Origin: Phycisphaerales bacterium
Lineage (GTDB): Bacteria > Planctomycetota > Phycisphaerae > Phycisphaerales > SM1A02
Assembly (NCBI GenBank): GCA_030748455.1
Contig: JASMLY010000044.1
Coordinates: 4,337-68,336, forward strand
Reading direction: 5' to 3'
DNA: 64,000 bases
The notes beneath the pieces are model-generated. The model was not told where the DNA came from, made no database searches, and was given only the letters and a program-made list of their open reading frames with translations. Numbering within the stretch: position 1 is the first letter of the stretch; every line of letters begins with the position of its first letter. Of the stretch, positions 24,971-33,313 are shown in pieces. The position numbers and the translations under genes are program-made.

Positions 24971-26042
24971 CATTTTGATTGCAGGTGGAGGGAGTGGTGG
25001 GCATGTTGCACCTGCAATCGCTGTAGGTGAAGCACTCGTTGAGAGAGATTGCGACGTACTACTTGCCCATTCGACGAGAAGAATCGACGTTGAACTTATT
25101 CACGAAACAGCATTTGAAGCAACCCCCCTTCGAGCAATGCCATTGTCCCTCACTCCGTTGGGATTTTGGAGTTTTTGCATTGGCTTTCTTCGAGCTGCAA
25201 ACAAAACCAAGAGACTCATTCAAACACGTGACATTCGATGTGTTGTCGCGACCGGTGGGTTTGTTGCAGCCCCTGCACTATGGGCGGCACATAGGATGCA
25301 AATCCCGACTGTGTTGTTGAACTTTGATCGCCCTGCTGGGAAAGCAAACAAACTCGCATCTCGTTGGGCTGATCAGGTTCTTTCTACTGTTGCTTGGGAA
25401 CACGTAAACGCCCAACTCGTACCTCCTCCATTACGTCGATGCACGATTTCTAAAGATGATCAAAGAAAAAACAGAGTAGCGCTTGGACTAGATCCTTCAT
25501 TAATGACCCTCATTGTTACTGGAGCTTCGCAAGGAGCTGAAACACTAAACGAGCTCGTTCCGGCGTTAGCAACGAAAGCGCCAACTGTATTCAAAAACTG
25601 GCAAATTTTCCATCTCTCTGGTCCAAATAAAGCGGTTGAAGTAAGAGATGCGTATGAAAAATCAGGCGTCAAGTTTGTTGTCCAAGAATTCACACATGAA
25701 ATGGGTGCAGTTTGGGGCGCAGCTGATTTTGCAATTACACGGGGAGGTGCAAATACAATTGCAGAGATTGCGTTTAACGCTGTGCCAAGTATCGTACTGC
25801 CATATCCATTCCACACTGATGACCACCAACGAACCAATGCACTGCCACTTGCAGATCTTGGTGGTGTTCTCATTGAAACAGATCATACATCGCTGCATGG
25901 GAACATTCATGAGGGTGGCCAGAGAATAGTTGCACTCTTACAAAACCATGAACAGCGCTTCAAAATGCAACAAGCACTTGCGCTCGAAGCCCCCATCAAC
26001 GGCGCCTCAGTCATTGCAGACGCCGTCCTTTCTTCGATCTAA
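24963..26042 (+). CDS. murG: UDP-GlcNAc:lipid I N-acetylglucosaminyltransferase MurG
   Basis: 359 residues with the GT28 N-terminal signature ILIAGGGSGGHVAPAIAVG and the C-terminal donor-site block FAITRGGANTIAEIAF, followed by VPSIVLPYPFHTDDHQ. It transfers GlcNAc to lipid I on the cytoplasmic side of the membrane to give lipid II, the substrate of the FtsW encoded just upstream. It is translationally coupled to ftsW by an eight-base overlap. No other dcw-cluster gene lies alongside, so the cluster is broken up in this genome. Confidence 0.95.
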   Translation: MPNILIAGGGSGGHVAPAIAVGEALVERDCDVLLAHSTRRIDVELIHETAFEATPLRAMPLSLTPLGFWSFCIGFLRAANKTKRLIQTRDIRCVVATGGFVAAPALWAAHRMQIPTVLLNFDRPAGKANKLASRWADQVLSTVAWEHVNAQLVPPPLRRCTISKDDQRKNRVALGLDPSLMTLIVTGASQGAETLNELVPALATKAPTVFKNWQIFHLSGPNKAVEVRDAYEKSGVKFVVQEFTHEMGAVWGAADFAITRGGANTIAEIAFNAVPSIVLPYPFHTDDHQRTNALPLADLGGVLIETDHTSLHGNIHEGGQRIVALLQNHEQRFKMQQALALEAPINGASVIADAVLSSI

Positions 26043-26067
26043 CACCACGACCCTTCGTCTGAGCATT

Positions 26068-26247
26068 ACACAGAGGTATGCTCAGACGTATGGTCTGAGG
26101 TATGCACAGAGGTATACACAGAGGTATACACAGAGGTATGCACAGAGGTATGCACAGAGGTATACACAGAGGTATGCACAGAGGTATGCACAGAGGTATA
26201 CACAGAGGTATGCTCAGAGGTATGGTCTGACGTATGCTCAGAGGTGA
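26068..26247. repeat. 15-unit 12-bp tandem repeat array
   Basis: Fifteen direct 12-base units with no spacers between murG and the next operon. Nine central units (26104-26211) are GCACAGAGGTAT or ACACAGAGGTAT, differing only in the first base. The outer units are variants on both sides: GCTCAG(A)CGTAT/GGTCTGAGGTAT at the left and GCTCAGAGGTAT/GGTCTGACGTAT at the right. Some flank units are inverted complements of others, for example CTCAGAC-GTATG-GTCTGAG. The preceding CGTCTGAGCAT (26057-26067) pairs perfectly with ATGCTCAGACG (26078-26088). Since 12 is a multiple of three, several frames stay open, but none looks like a gene. The rest of the 26043-26369 gap holds only a T7 run at 26284-26290. 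Confidence 0.97.
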
Positions 26248-26369
26248 TGGATGGGGTGAGACAGTTCGAGGGTGCGATGAGGTTTTTTTGATAAAAAATG
26301 CGTTTTCGGTGGATTTTATGGATTTTTGATATTACCTTTGATGAAGGAATCCCAGACTGGGAAGAACGC

Positions 26370-26813
26370 ATGAGAGAAGATACGAGTACAAGCGAGGCAC
26401 GATGCATTGTCCTGACACCAAAAGAAGGCGTAGATGCAGCATGTCGAATCATTCAAAGGCTTGAATTGAAAGCACATATTGAGCATTGCCCTCTTCTTGC
26501 ATTGTCCGAATTAGTACTCATGCATCAGTTGAACCGAAATGACGCCGCATGGAACGCTGCACCAAAGCCAACTGTGCTAATACTCATCAACACCGACGCT
26601 ATCGAAGGTGTTGCTGATCTTCAACGAGCATTGGCGCACTATCTTCCAGACGTTGAAATCTCCACTCTAAAGGATGGGCAAATACAATCAGTAAAAGATC
26701 AATCACATCTTGTTGACAATCTAGAAGAACCTCCGATTATTCATGCCGAATCTGTTGATCCAGATGAACTTTCAATGCTACTCGATTCAACAGAGTTGGG
26801 AACCGAAGAATGA
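26370..26813 (+). CDS. Hypothetical protein, possible degenerate receiver-like domain
   Basis: 147 residues from the ATG at 26370, which has GGGAAG six bases upstream. An in-frame ATG at 26298 would add 24 hydrophobic-aromatic residues without a ribosome binding site. I see no catalytic motif. The segment TVLILINTDAIEGVADLQRAL resembles a beta-strand/helix unit of a Rossmann or receiver fold. The last 40 residues are acidic. It overlaps the diguanylate cyclase start by four bases (ATGA), so it probably acts with it. Not recognised as a named family. Confidence 0.55.
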   Translation: MREDTSTSEARCIVLTPKEGVDAACRIIQRLELKAHIEHCPLLALSELVLMHQLNRNDAAWNAAPKPTVLILINTDAIEGVADLQRALAHYLPDVEISTLKDGQIQSVKDQSHLVDNLEEPPIIHAESVDPDELSMLLDSTELGTEE

Positions 26814-28063
26814 GTGAAGTTCGAGACACAAGAGGAACGATGCTATTCGTAGGGTCATTTGATTCTGAACTGATCGCTGGTATAGAGCAACCAACAAACA
26901 ACGTGAATACGTTGTTTGATGTATTGGGTGAGTTAGCAGTGAGTAGTGCAAAAGAAAACATAGACGCCATTGTGATCGATGACCATCTGTTAACAGGCGA
27001 TAGTGATTCATCATTTGACGCGATCAGACGAGTGGACCCTTTTCCGATTCTCGTAGTAACAGGAGAATCAAAACACCATCAACTTGCAGATATTTGCATT
27101 CCTCGAGACACCACATCAAACCGATTGATTTCTGCAATTACAAATGCTCGCTCTCAACCAACCGCAATTCCATTTCAAGCAGATTTCGATCTCGATGATG
27201 CACTTGGCCTGATCGATCAATCAAAATCCACGCCTGATGGAAAATCACTTGGTGACGTAGACCTTGTCCGTGTTCTGTTGCACAACCCTTCACAATTTAG
27301 GAACACGCTTTTAGGATTACTCAAAGAACAAACACAATGGAAGTTTTGTGAGTTTGTCGATGATGAAACTCGCGTTCCACACAATGCGCAACATGGACAG
27401 ATTCGTTACGGGCACCAAGAGCATGGCATCCTTGTAGCAATCGGTCCAACGAAACAAGAAGTTGTACGATGGGCACGATGGGCTTCTTGTTGGCTTGAAT
27501 TGCACCTTCGTCTGCGCCGAATGAAACTACTTGCGTATCAAGACGAACTATCCGGTGCATGGAACAGAAGGTTTTTATCGACGTGCCTACGCAGAGAAAT
27601 CAACCAGTGTTTAACTCAACGACGACCACTGACTGTGATGATCTTTGACATTGACAATTTTAAAAAATACAACGACCAATTTGGGCACGATGCTGGTGAT
27701 GAAATCATCCGAGAAATTGTTCGTCTCCTCCGAGCTACAATCCGAAAAGGTGACCACGTCTGTAGGATTGGTGGAGATGAGTTTGCAGTGCTGTTTTGCG
27801 ATCCAGAGCCCCCACGCACGCAGGGGTCAAACCACCCGACAACGGTTGAGTTCCTTGCACAACGTTTTCGTGACCAAGTTTCAAAAGCGCACTTTCCAAA
27901 ACTTGGCAAAGATGGTCAGGGCTTAGTGTCGATATCTGGAGGGTTGGCAACCTTTCCTTGGGATGGCACCGAAGTAGACCCCCTACTGCAAATGGCTGAC
28001 AAGAGATTGCTTGAATCAAAACGACATGGCAAAAACACCATCACCTTTGGCAAAGAACTCTAA
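26810..28063 (+). CDS. Diguanylate cyclase with N-terminal pseudo-receiver region
   Basis: 417 residues. The GGDEF domain (about 245-415) has VMIFDIDNFKKYNDQFGHDAGD, then RIGGDEFAVLF near residue 320 with an intact GGDEF signature. An RKGD allosteric I-site (RxxD) lies five residues before it, so c-di-GMP synthesis with product inhibition is expected. The N-terminal region contains IDAIVIDDHLL and FPILVVTGES, resembling a receiver fold. It reads more like a diverged sensor than a certain phospho-acceptor domain. It is the middle gene of a three-gene overlapping operon, with the phosphoesterase start inside its 3' end. Confidence 0.92.
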   Translation: MSEVRDTRGTMLFVGSFDSELIAGIEQPTNNVNTLFDVLGELAVSSAKENIDAIVIDDHLLTGDSDSSFDAIRRVDPFPILVVTGESKHHQLADICIPRDTTSNRLISAITNARSQPTAIPFQADFDLDDALGLIDQSKSTPDGKSLGDVDLVRVLLHNPSQFRNTLLGLLKEQTQWKFCEFVDDETRVPHNAQHGQIRYGHQEHGILVAIGPTKQEVVRWARWASCWLELHLRLRRMKLLAYQDELSGAWNRRFLSTCLRREINQCLTQRRPLTVMIFDIDNFKKYNDQFGHDAGDEIIREIVRLLRATIRKGDHVCRIGGDEFAVLFCDPEPPRTQGSNHPTTVEFLAQRFRDQVSKAHFPKLGKDGQGLVSISGGLATFPWDGTEVDPLLQMADKRLLESKRHGKNTITFGKEL

Positions 28064-28889
28064 ACCATCTCTATCTAACTCTCTTGACATCAACAATTTC
28101 GGTCGAATTCTTGTACTGTCAGATCTACATCTCTGTAAAAGACTCTCAACTATTGATGATGTGGATCAACTTCGACCACTTTGGCAAGGGGTCGACACAC
28201 TCATTCTCAACGGTGATACCGAGGAATCATATTCCAAAAAGTATGCCAAAGATTCACAAGCAAAAACAAAAGAACTCTTAGCCCTAGCAAGCAGTGACGG
28301 AGTAGATGTCGTGTTCCTTAATGGAAATCACGACCCGATGATCAGTGACAATCACGCGATCAAGATACATAATGATTCCATTCTCATTATGCATGGGCAT
28401 GCTGTGTTTCCAGAAGTTGCACCTTGGACATGGTACGCAAAAAAAATTATTGCGCACCGCAAACAGGTATTGGCAGAACTTGGGAACAGTTATGAAGCAC
28501 AGTTACACTCCACACAAATTGTTTCTGACAGATCTGCGAAAAGTAGAGCTATAAAAAACAGACCAAGTTTACTCGGTATACCGTACAGAACCGTGTGGTG
28601 CATTATCAAAATATTACATACGTGGCATCGATTTTCTCGAATCACCGATGCGTGGGTTTCTCAGTATTCTCCAAAGTCTAAGTTTGTAGTTGTTGGCCAC
28701 ACACATCACGCAGGCATTTGGGAAACGAAAAACCGAGTCATCATTAACACAGGATGTTTTGGGTTCCCAAGCCATCCCCGTGGAATTCTCATTGAGCAGA
28801 ATACACTTCAAGTCTATCGAATCAAAAAACAACAGAACGAGTACGTTCTACATCAATTACTTGACTCTTGGGATTTTGATGAAAGGTAA
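28026..28889 (+). CDS. Calcineurin-like metallophosphoesterase
   Basis: About 287 residues with the four canonical metal motifs: VLSDLHL (D-x-H), LILNGDTEE (G-D), LNGNHDPM (GNHD) and VVGHTHHAG (GHxH). The general look and length approach UDP-2,3-diacylglucosamine hydrolase (LpxH-like) proteins, but a lipid A role is not established here. The gene starts within the last codons of the diguanylate cyclase gene, and its 3' end overlaps the convergent HMG-CoA lyase gene by 37 bases. An ATG at 28011 is an alternative start. Substrate unknown. Confidence 0.82.
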   Translation: MAKTPSPLAKNSKPSLSNSLDINNFGRILVLSDLHLCKRLSTIDDVDQLRPLWQGVDTLILNGDTEESYSKKYAKDSQAKTKELLALASSDGVDVVFLNGNHDPMISDNHAIKIHNDSILIMHGHAVFPEVAPWTWYAKKIIAHRKQVLAELGNSYEAQLHSTQIVSDRSAKSRAIKNRPSLLGIPYRTVWCIIKILHTWHRFSRITDAWVSQYSPKSKFVVVGHTHHAGIWETKNRVIINTGCFGFPSHPRGILIEQNTLQVYRIKKQQNEYVLHQLLDSWDFDER

Positions 28890-29764
28890 GTGCGACTGGA
28901 AAGCGGAGCATCAAGAGCGCCTTCAATTATCTTGATCGCATCAAAGAGTAGCTGTAAATCTACGCCGGTCTCAATCCCCATCTTGCTCGCGAAATAAACC
29001 AAATCTTCAGTTGCAAGGTTTCCTGCTGACCCTGGTGCGTATGGGCAACCGCCTAGCCCACCGCAAGAAGTATCGAACCTTCGTACGCCTAGTTGCATAG
29101 CAGCAAATGCATTTGCAAGCGCTGTACCTCTTGTGTCATGCAGATGCAACACGGAATCTTCTGGCTTCAATACTCCTTCAAGACCTCCGTATAGTTTTTG
29201 TATATCTAAGGGAACTGCAACTCCGATCGTTTCACCCAATGATATGTCTTCAACACCAAGATCAAGCAACGGTGCAACAACATCTCGAACTTGATTCGGC
29301 ATCACTGCGCCTTCGTACGGACAAGCAATCACGCAGCTGACATACCCACGTATACCTATGCCTTTTGATTTTGCTTCATCAACGATCGGTTTCATTCGTT
29401 CGATCGAACCTGCAATTGAAGTATTAATGTTTTTCTCACAAAATGATTCGCTTGCAGAAGTTACTAAGGCAATTTCATCAACACCAGATTTTTCAGCTTG
29501 CAACCATCCTTGTTTGTTGGGCACAAGTGCTGAATAACACACATGCTCCACTCGTTCGATTGCTTCAAAAACTTCGCTTGAATCTGCAAGTTGTGGTACC
29601 CACTGAGGGTTCACGAAAGAGGAAACTTCAATTCTCCCTAGCCCCGTCTTTGACAATGCATCGACAAGAGCTGTTTTTAATCTTGCATCCACAATTGTTT
29701 TTTGGTTTTGCAGTCCATCTCTTGGACCAACCTCTGTAATTTCAATCGAAGTGGGTACGTGCAT
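28853..29764 (-). CDS. mvaB: Hydroxymethylglutaryl-CoA lyase
   Basis: 303 residues of the DRE-TIM metallolyase group: EVGPRDGLQNQ at the start (catalytic Arg and Asp), VSSFVNPQWVPQLADS, HLHDTRGTALAN (metal ligands) and the flexible catalytic loop GLGGCPYAPGSAGN with its Cys. It cleaves HMG-CoA to acetoacetate and acetyl-CoA, the last step of leucine breakdown. It is the third gene of a minus-strand unit (amidotransferase, ygfZ, mvaB) with gaps of two bases or overlaps. Other leucine-degradation genes are not in view. Confidence 0.9.
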   Translation of the reverse strand: MHVPTSIEITEVGPRDGLQNQKTIVDARLKTALVDALSKTGLGRIEVSSFVNPQWVPQLADSSEVFEAIERVEHVCYSALVPNKQGWLQAEKSGVDEIALVTSASESFCEKNINTSIAGSIERMKPIVDEAKSKGIGIRGYVSCVIACPYEGAVMPNQVRDVVAPLLDLGVEDISLGETIGVAVPLDIQKLYGGLEGVLKPEDSVLHLHDTRGTALANAFAAMQLGVRRFDTSCGGLGGCPYAPGSAGNLATEDLVYFASKMGIETGVDLQLLFDAIKIIEGALDAPLSSRTYLSSKSQESSN

Positions 29765-29766
29765 GC

Positions 29767-30873
29767 TTATCTATCTTTCGGCGAAAGTGGTCGGATGACT
29801 GCGTTCAATTGTTCAGAACCTATCCAAGGATACACTGTCGAACCCTCAAGTTGTATGTGGTTTTTGATCATCGCGATCACTGCAACATCACCTCCCCGCA
29901 TGGGACTTGTAGCACTTGAAGTAACAACCCCTATGGCTTTCCCACCTTGATCTGCAGTAGTGTCCCAAATTTGCGTTCCTGCGATAGGCAGCGCATCTTC
30001 TTGCAGTTCTAAACAAACTAATCCTTGTTTTGGTCCACCGAGACTCTCCATTCTTGCAACAACTTCTTGCCCAAGGTAACACCCCTTGTCAAATCGAACA
30101 CGGGAATCGCAAGAAGATGTTTCATGGGGCAGGTTCGATGTGTCGTAATCAATTCTAAACATCGGTATATGCTCTTCAACTCGTACCATGTTCAACGCAT
30201 ACCAACCAATTGGGCGAACTCCTTTCGAGACAAGTTCCATCCATACATGTTCAGCTGAATCTAGATGAACGGTCATCGCTATGCCTCCAATACCCAATAA
30301 GCCAACGGGTAGTGAAAAACATCCATCACCGAGTGCAACTGCTTGAGGACCAAGCACCCAGAGTCGGTGTTCTGATTGTGTCACATTTTCGACAACAACA
30401 TCATCGGCGACGATGTATTTTTCAAAATGTTCAAGTAACGAAGCCACAACTGTTACATCACAATCTATGAGTACTCTTGATTCTTGGTGCACAACAAGTA
30501 CATCAGCAATGATTCTTCCTTTTCTATCTACTACAAAAGCGAGTTTTGATGCCCCAATTTCTAAATCGGATACCTGTTGGGTTGTCATTCGTTGCGCAAA
30601 TGAAAGGCTGTCTGCACCGGTGAGTGAAATTGAACCCCTGCAAGCAGCGTCAAAAACTCCTGCACTTTTTCGTATTGCAGCGTATTCAAGTTCTACACTT
30701 CCTGTGGTCGCAAGAACTGTACAACCACAATCACCCCATGGTAAAAACTCACAAAGCAACGTCTCTGTTTGTTGCCCTGTTGCTGCGTTTTCACGTGATC
30801 CCACGGTCTCTGGCTGTTCCCATGAAAGTTCATACCGTGAGATACAATCTTGGAGTGGTGATGGGTTCGTCAT
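29767..30873 (-). CDS. ygfZ: Folate-binding Fe-S maintenance protein YgfZ (GcvT-like)
   Basis: 368 residues of the GcvT/YgfZ superfamily. The diagnostic loop FDKGCYLGQEVVAR (KGCYxGQE) is present around residue 265 and marks YgfZ/IBA57 rather than aminomethyltransferase. It supports repair or assembly of certain Fe-S enzymes in a folate-dependent way, for example MiaB, encoded in this same window at 22207-23757. An Arg-to-Cys rich N-terminal insertion (CEFLPWGDCGCTV) is not typical. The start overlaps the amidotransferase stop by four bases (ATGA). Confidence 0.88.
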   Translation of the reverse strand: MTNPSPLQDCISRYELSWEQPETVGSRENAATGQQTETLLCEFLPWGDCGCTVLATTGSVELEYAAIRKSAGVFDAACRGSISLTGADSLSFAQRMTTQQVSDLEIGASKLAFVVDRKGRIIADVLVVHQESRVLIDCDVTVVASLLEHFEKYIVADDVVVENVTQSEHRLWVLGPQAVALGDGCFSLPVGLLGIGGIAMTVHLDSAEHVWMELVSKGVRPIGWYALNMVRVEEHIPMFRIDYDTSNLPHETSSCDSRVRFDKGCYLGQEVVARMESLGGPKQGLVCLELQEDALPIAGTQIWDTTADQGGKAIGVVTSSATSPMRGGDVAVIAMIKNHIQLEGSTVYPWIGSEQLNAVIRPLSPKDR

Positions 30874-31505
30874 TGTCTAGCAGCCTTACAAAATTGATCG
30901 AACAGTCCCTGCCCAAGTTGATATGCTTCCGTTCTCTCGGGATGCCACTGCACACCAACGTACCAGTGATGGTTTGGGTCTCGAATCGCTTCAATGATTC
31001 CATCCTCTGCTTGGGCAACTACCACCAGAGAACCTGAATCATTCATTGCTTGGTGGTGGGATGAGTGTACAACACCCTCTCCGAACTCGCCCTGAATTGC
31101 GTGCGTTCCGCTTGTATGTCGCTTGGAAAGGGAAGGTGGAAGATCTTGTGTAAGGGTTCCTTCCCCGAGCAATCCCATCCATTGCATGCCTAGGCAAATA
31201 CCAAAGACGGGCTTGTTTGGAGCGTGTGTGAGTTTGCCAAGTAATGTTGTCTCGAACTCTTGTCGGATCGGGTTGCAGAGTGTGGCCTTTGGATGTGTCT
31301 CAATTCCCCACTGTTCCATGCGTGGATCATCGCCACCTGTAAAAATGAACCCATCACATAGATCGATGTATCGATCCTCTTCTCCTAGGATTGGTGGTAA
31401 AACCACGGGGATACCACCAGCCTTTGCCACGTAGAGCCCATAATTCGTACGTACGCGGTATCGATGATCAGAAATATCTGCAGTAATACCTATGATTGGC
31501 CTCAT
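30870..31505 (-). CDS. Class I glutamine amidotransferase-like peptidase C26 (PuuD-like)
   Basis: 211 residues with the class I amidotransferase nucleophile elbow GICLGMQWMG, the GGDDPRM segment typical of gamma-glutamyl-GABA hydrolases, and the C-terminal His-Glu pair in GVQWHPER. Members hydrolyse gamma-glutamyl bonds (PuuD) or act as amidotransferases; the true substrate is unknown. It heads a minus-strand operon with ygfZ and mvaB and is divergent from rpsR. A 7-bp inverted repeat GCGTAGG/CCTACGC (31512-31540) lies directly upstream of its start. Confidence 0.82.
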   Translation of the reverse strand: MRPIIGITADISDHRYRVRTNYGLYVAKAGGIPVVLPPILGEEDRYIDLCDGFIFTGGDDPRMEQWGIETHPKATLCNPIRQEFETTLLGKLTHAPNKPVFGICLGMQWMGLLGEGTLTQDLPPSLSKRHTSGTHAIQGEFGEGVVHSSHHQAMNDSGSLVVVAQAEDGIIEAIRDPNHHWYVGVQWHPERTEAYQLGQGLFDQFCKAARQ

Positions 31506-31541
31506 ACAAGTGCGTAGGATACCTTCGAGGTGCCCTACGCG

Positions 31542-31570
31542 TTGCTACTAAGATCGAGATCGGTTATGAT
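31542..31570 (+). promoter_or_regulatory. Candidate rpsR promoter
   Basis: TTGCTA (31542-31547) and TATGAT (31565-31570) with a 17-base spacer, pointing to a start near 31577 and a leader of about 88 bases before the rpsR ATG. A perfect 7-bp inverted repeat (31512-31518 with 31534-31540, inner ACCT/AGGT stem) sits just upstream and could be an operator. Confidence 0.55.
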
Positions 31571-31584
31571 TTGTGATTCTCGTC

Positions 31585-31616
31585 GCCCCATCCACGTGCG
31601 TTGGGGCTGCCTTTTT
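31585..31616 (+). terminator. Attenuator-like hairpin in the rpsR leader
   Basis: GCCCCA / TGGGGC (31585-31590 with 31602-31607) followed by TGCC and five T (31612-31616), entirely between the proposed transcription start and the S18 gene. It may terminate early in response to S18 or another signal, or simply stabilise the leader. The canonical S6:S18 leader motif is not evident. Confidence 0.45.
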
Positions 31617-31664
31617 CTGAACCCAGATGGTGGTTTAGGTACCCAAGACGAAAGGATCTCTTTT

Positions 31665-31904
31665 ATGAGTACTGATTACGGAAACAGAAGTCGTTCAAAA
31701 ACCTATCTCAAAACTGATAATACGGGCAAAAAGTACATCGACTACAAGTCGGTTGAAGATTTGCGTCGTTTGATGACTCCAAATGGAAAAATTTATTCCC
31801 GAAAACGACTCAATGCAAGCGCAAAGCAGCAACGAATGATCGCACAAGCAATCAAACGCGCGCGTTTTATGGCATTGCTCCCCTTTACTTCCGGTACGCT
31901 GTAA
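31665..31904 (+). CDS. rpsR: 30S ribosomal protein bS18
   Basis: 79 residues. The core KKYIDYKSVEDLRRLMTPNGKIYSRKRLNASAKQQR... (shown in part) ending AIKRARFMALLPF is the bS18 signature. It lacks the N-terminal zinc cysteines of some S18 forms. The ATG at 31665 has AAAGGA eight bases upstream; earlier in-frame starts would run through the attenuator hairpin. It stands alone rather than in the usual rpsF-ssb-rpsR-rplI order, and its stop is only eight bases from the convergent TPR gene. Confidence 0.93.
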   Translation: MSTDYGNRSRSKTYLKTDNTGKKYIDYKSVEDLRRLMTPNGKIYSRKRLNASAKQQRMIAQAIKRARFMALLPFTSGTL

Positions 31905-31912
31905 GAGAAACC

Positions 31913-33247
31913 CTACTTTCGAATCAGTACTCGTTTGAGGAACGACTTGATTGATTTCCAGATCAACCGAGATCTCAGCCTCCTCAGTTCTTCGTCATGT
32001 GGATCAATCTCTAATCCTTTTCGAACCCACCCCCACGACAAGCGATATTGTTGTGAGGCAAATGCCCAGAGTGCCAAGTTGTGTATCGAGGCAATACAAT
32101 CGGGCTGAATCCGAAGTACTTTCCGACTCACTGCTGCACCTTCGTCTCGTTGGTCAGATGCAAACAACGCGACAGCCAATAACCGTAGTTGTTTTGGATC
32201 GCTCTGTTTTTTAGTAAGTTCGGAGAGAAGTGGAACAGCCATCGCCGGTTCACCAGCTTGTAAAAGTAGGGTCGCCATTTCGAGTTTCTTCTCAAGCGGT
32301 TCATCTTCACGCATGCGGTCTAAGCGCTCTTGAAGGAGTGGACGCGCTGCTTCAGTTCTACCCATCGCGAGCAGTGTTTTAGCGAGATATAACGATGCCA
32401 TAGGGTGTGATGGATCCAATCGCCGTACAAGCCCCCAAGCGATAAACGCCTCTTCCCATCGTTGATCTTCCATAGCTATTGCACCTGCTCGTATGTGTGC
32501 CTGCACATTTGCGGGTTCTAGCTCAAGGATACGATGCAATTTCATCAGTGCTTCTTGGTTTTGTCCCGAATCAACCAACAAATCAGCGTGCAGTAAGAGC
32601 GCCTGAACATTACCCGGATCTTGCCGTAACTCACGCAGGAGTAACTGCGATGCCTGTCTACTTTCGCCCTTTGCGATCAAAGCACTTGCTAATCGGATTC
32701 GAGCACCGAGTACATTTTGATCAATCTTCATGGCTTCACGTGCGCACCATGCTGCTCGATCCCATTGTTCACGAATCAACAAACTTTCGCAAATCGATAC
32801 CAATACATTCGCACTTGGTTCTGGCAGGGCATCTTGTGCCATGTAAAACGTAGTCTCTGCAAGGTCGTACTCTTTAGCTGAGGTTCGTGCGTCGATGAGC
32901 ATCGCCCACGCTGGTTCACATTTTTGGTCGATTGCCAATACATCTTCGAACCAAGAGATTGCATCAGTACATCGCTCTAACCGCAAACAGGTGGAACCTG
33001 CTGCAAGTTGGGGACCTACTGCATCAGGTAAAAGGCGGGAGGCATGCTCGTAACTCGAAAGTGCCTCTGCATCACGATCGCACCGTTCAAGCGTTAAGCC
33101 TAAATTAAAGTGCCAATCACCCTGATCGGGATCGATATCAAGAGCTTTTCGAAGCTCTGATTCTGCATCAGACCACCGTCCACGCTCAAAGAAATCAAGC
33201 GCATTATCTGCATGTTGCTCTGCGTCCTGCCATTTACTCATGGACAC
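31913..33247 (-). CDS. TPR-repeat protein
   Basis: 444 residues made almost entirely of tetratricopeptide units (for example DWHFNLGLTLERCDRDAEALSSYEHASRLLP in shortened form, and AWAMLIDARTSAKEYDLAETTFY). There is no signal peptide and no catalytic domain. The last residues are strongly basic (SIKSFLKRVLIRK). It is presumably a protein-interaction scaffold in the cytoplasm; partner unknown. It is divergent from the HEAT-repeat lipoprotein gene with a 66-base gap. Confidence 0.8.
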   Translation of the reverse strand: MSMSKWQDAEQHADNALDFFERGRWSDAESELRKALDIDPDQGDWHFNLGLTLERCDRDAEALSSYEHASRLLPDAVGPQLAAGSTCLRLERCTDAISWFEDVLAIDQKCEPAWAMLIDARTSAKEYDLAETTFYMAQDALPEPSANVLVSICESLLIREQWDRAAWCAREAMKIDQNVLGARIRLASALIAKGESRQASQLLLRELRQDPGNVQALLLHADLLVDSGQNQEALMKLHRILELEPANVQAHIRAGAIAMEDQRWEEAFIAWGLVRRLDPSHPMASLYLAKTLLAMGRTEAARPLLQERLDRMREDEPLEKKLEMATLLLQAGEPAMAVPLLSELTKKQSDPKQLRLLAVALFASDQRDEGAAVSRKVLRIQPDCIASIHNLALWAFASQQYRLSWGWVRKGLEIDPHDEELRRLRSRLIWKSIKSFLKRVLIRK

Positions 33248-33313
33248 ACCATTATACGATCACTCCGATCTAAAGGGAACATATGTTTCGTAATCTAATA
33301 CAATAAGAGCACC

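Noticed and set aside
26068..26247. CRISPR array
   Set aside because: Units are 12 bases with no unique spacers between them, and no cas genes are in the window.
25930..26452. Repeat-encoded proteins (QRYA/QRYT on +, HTSV/YTSV on -)
   Set aside because: The frames are open only because the unit is a multiple of three; they overlap murG and lack ribosome binding sites.
31577..31664. S6:S18 leader motif before rpsR
   Set aside because: The characteristic bulge sequence was not found and rpsF is absent.
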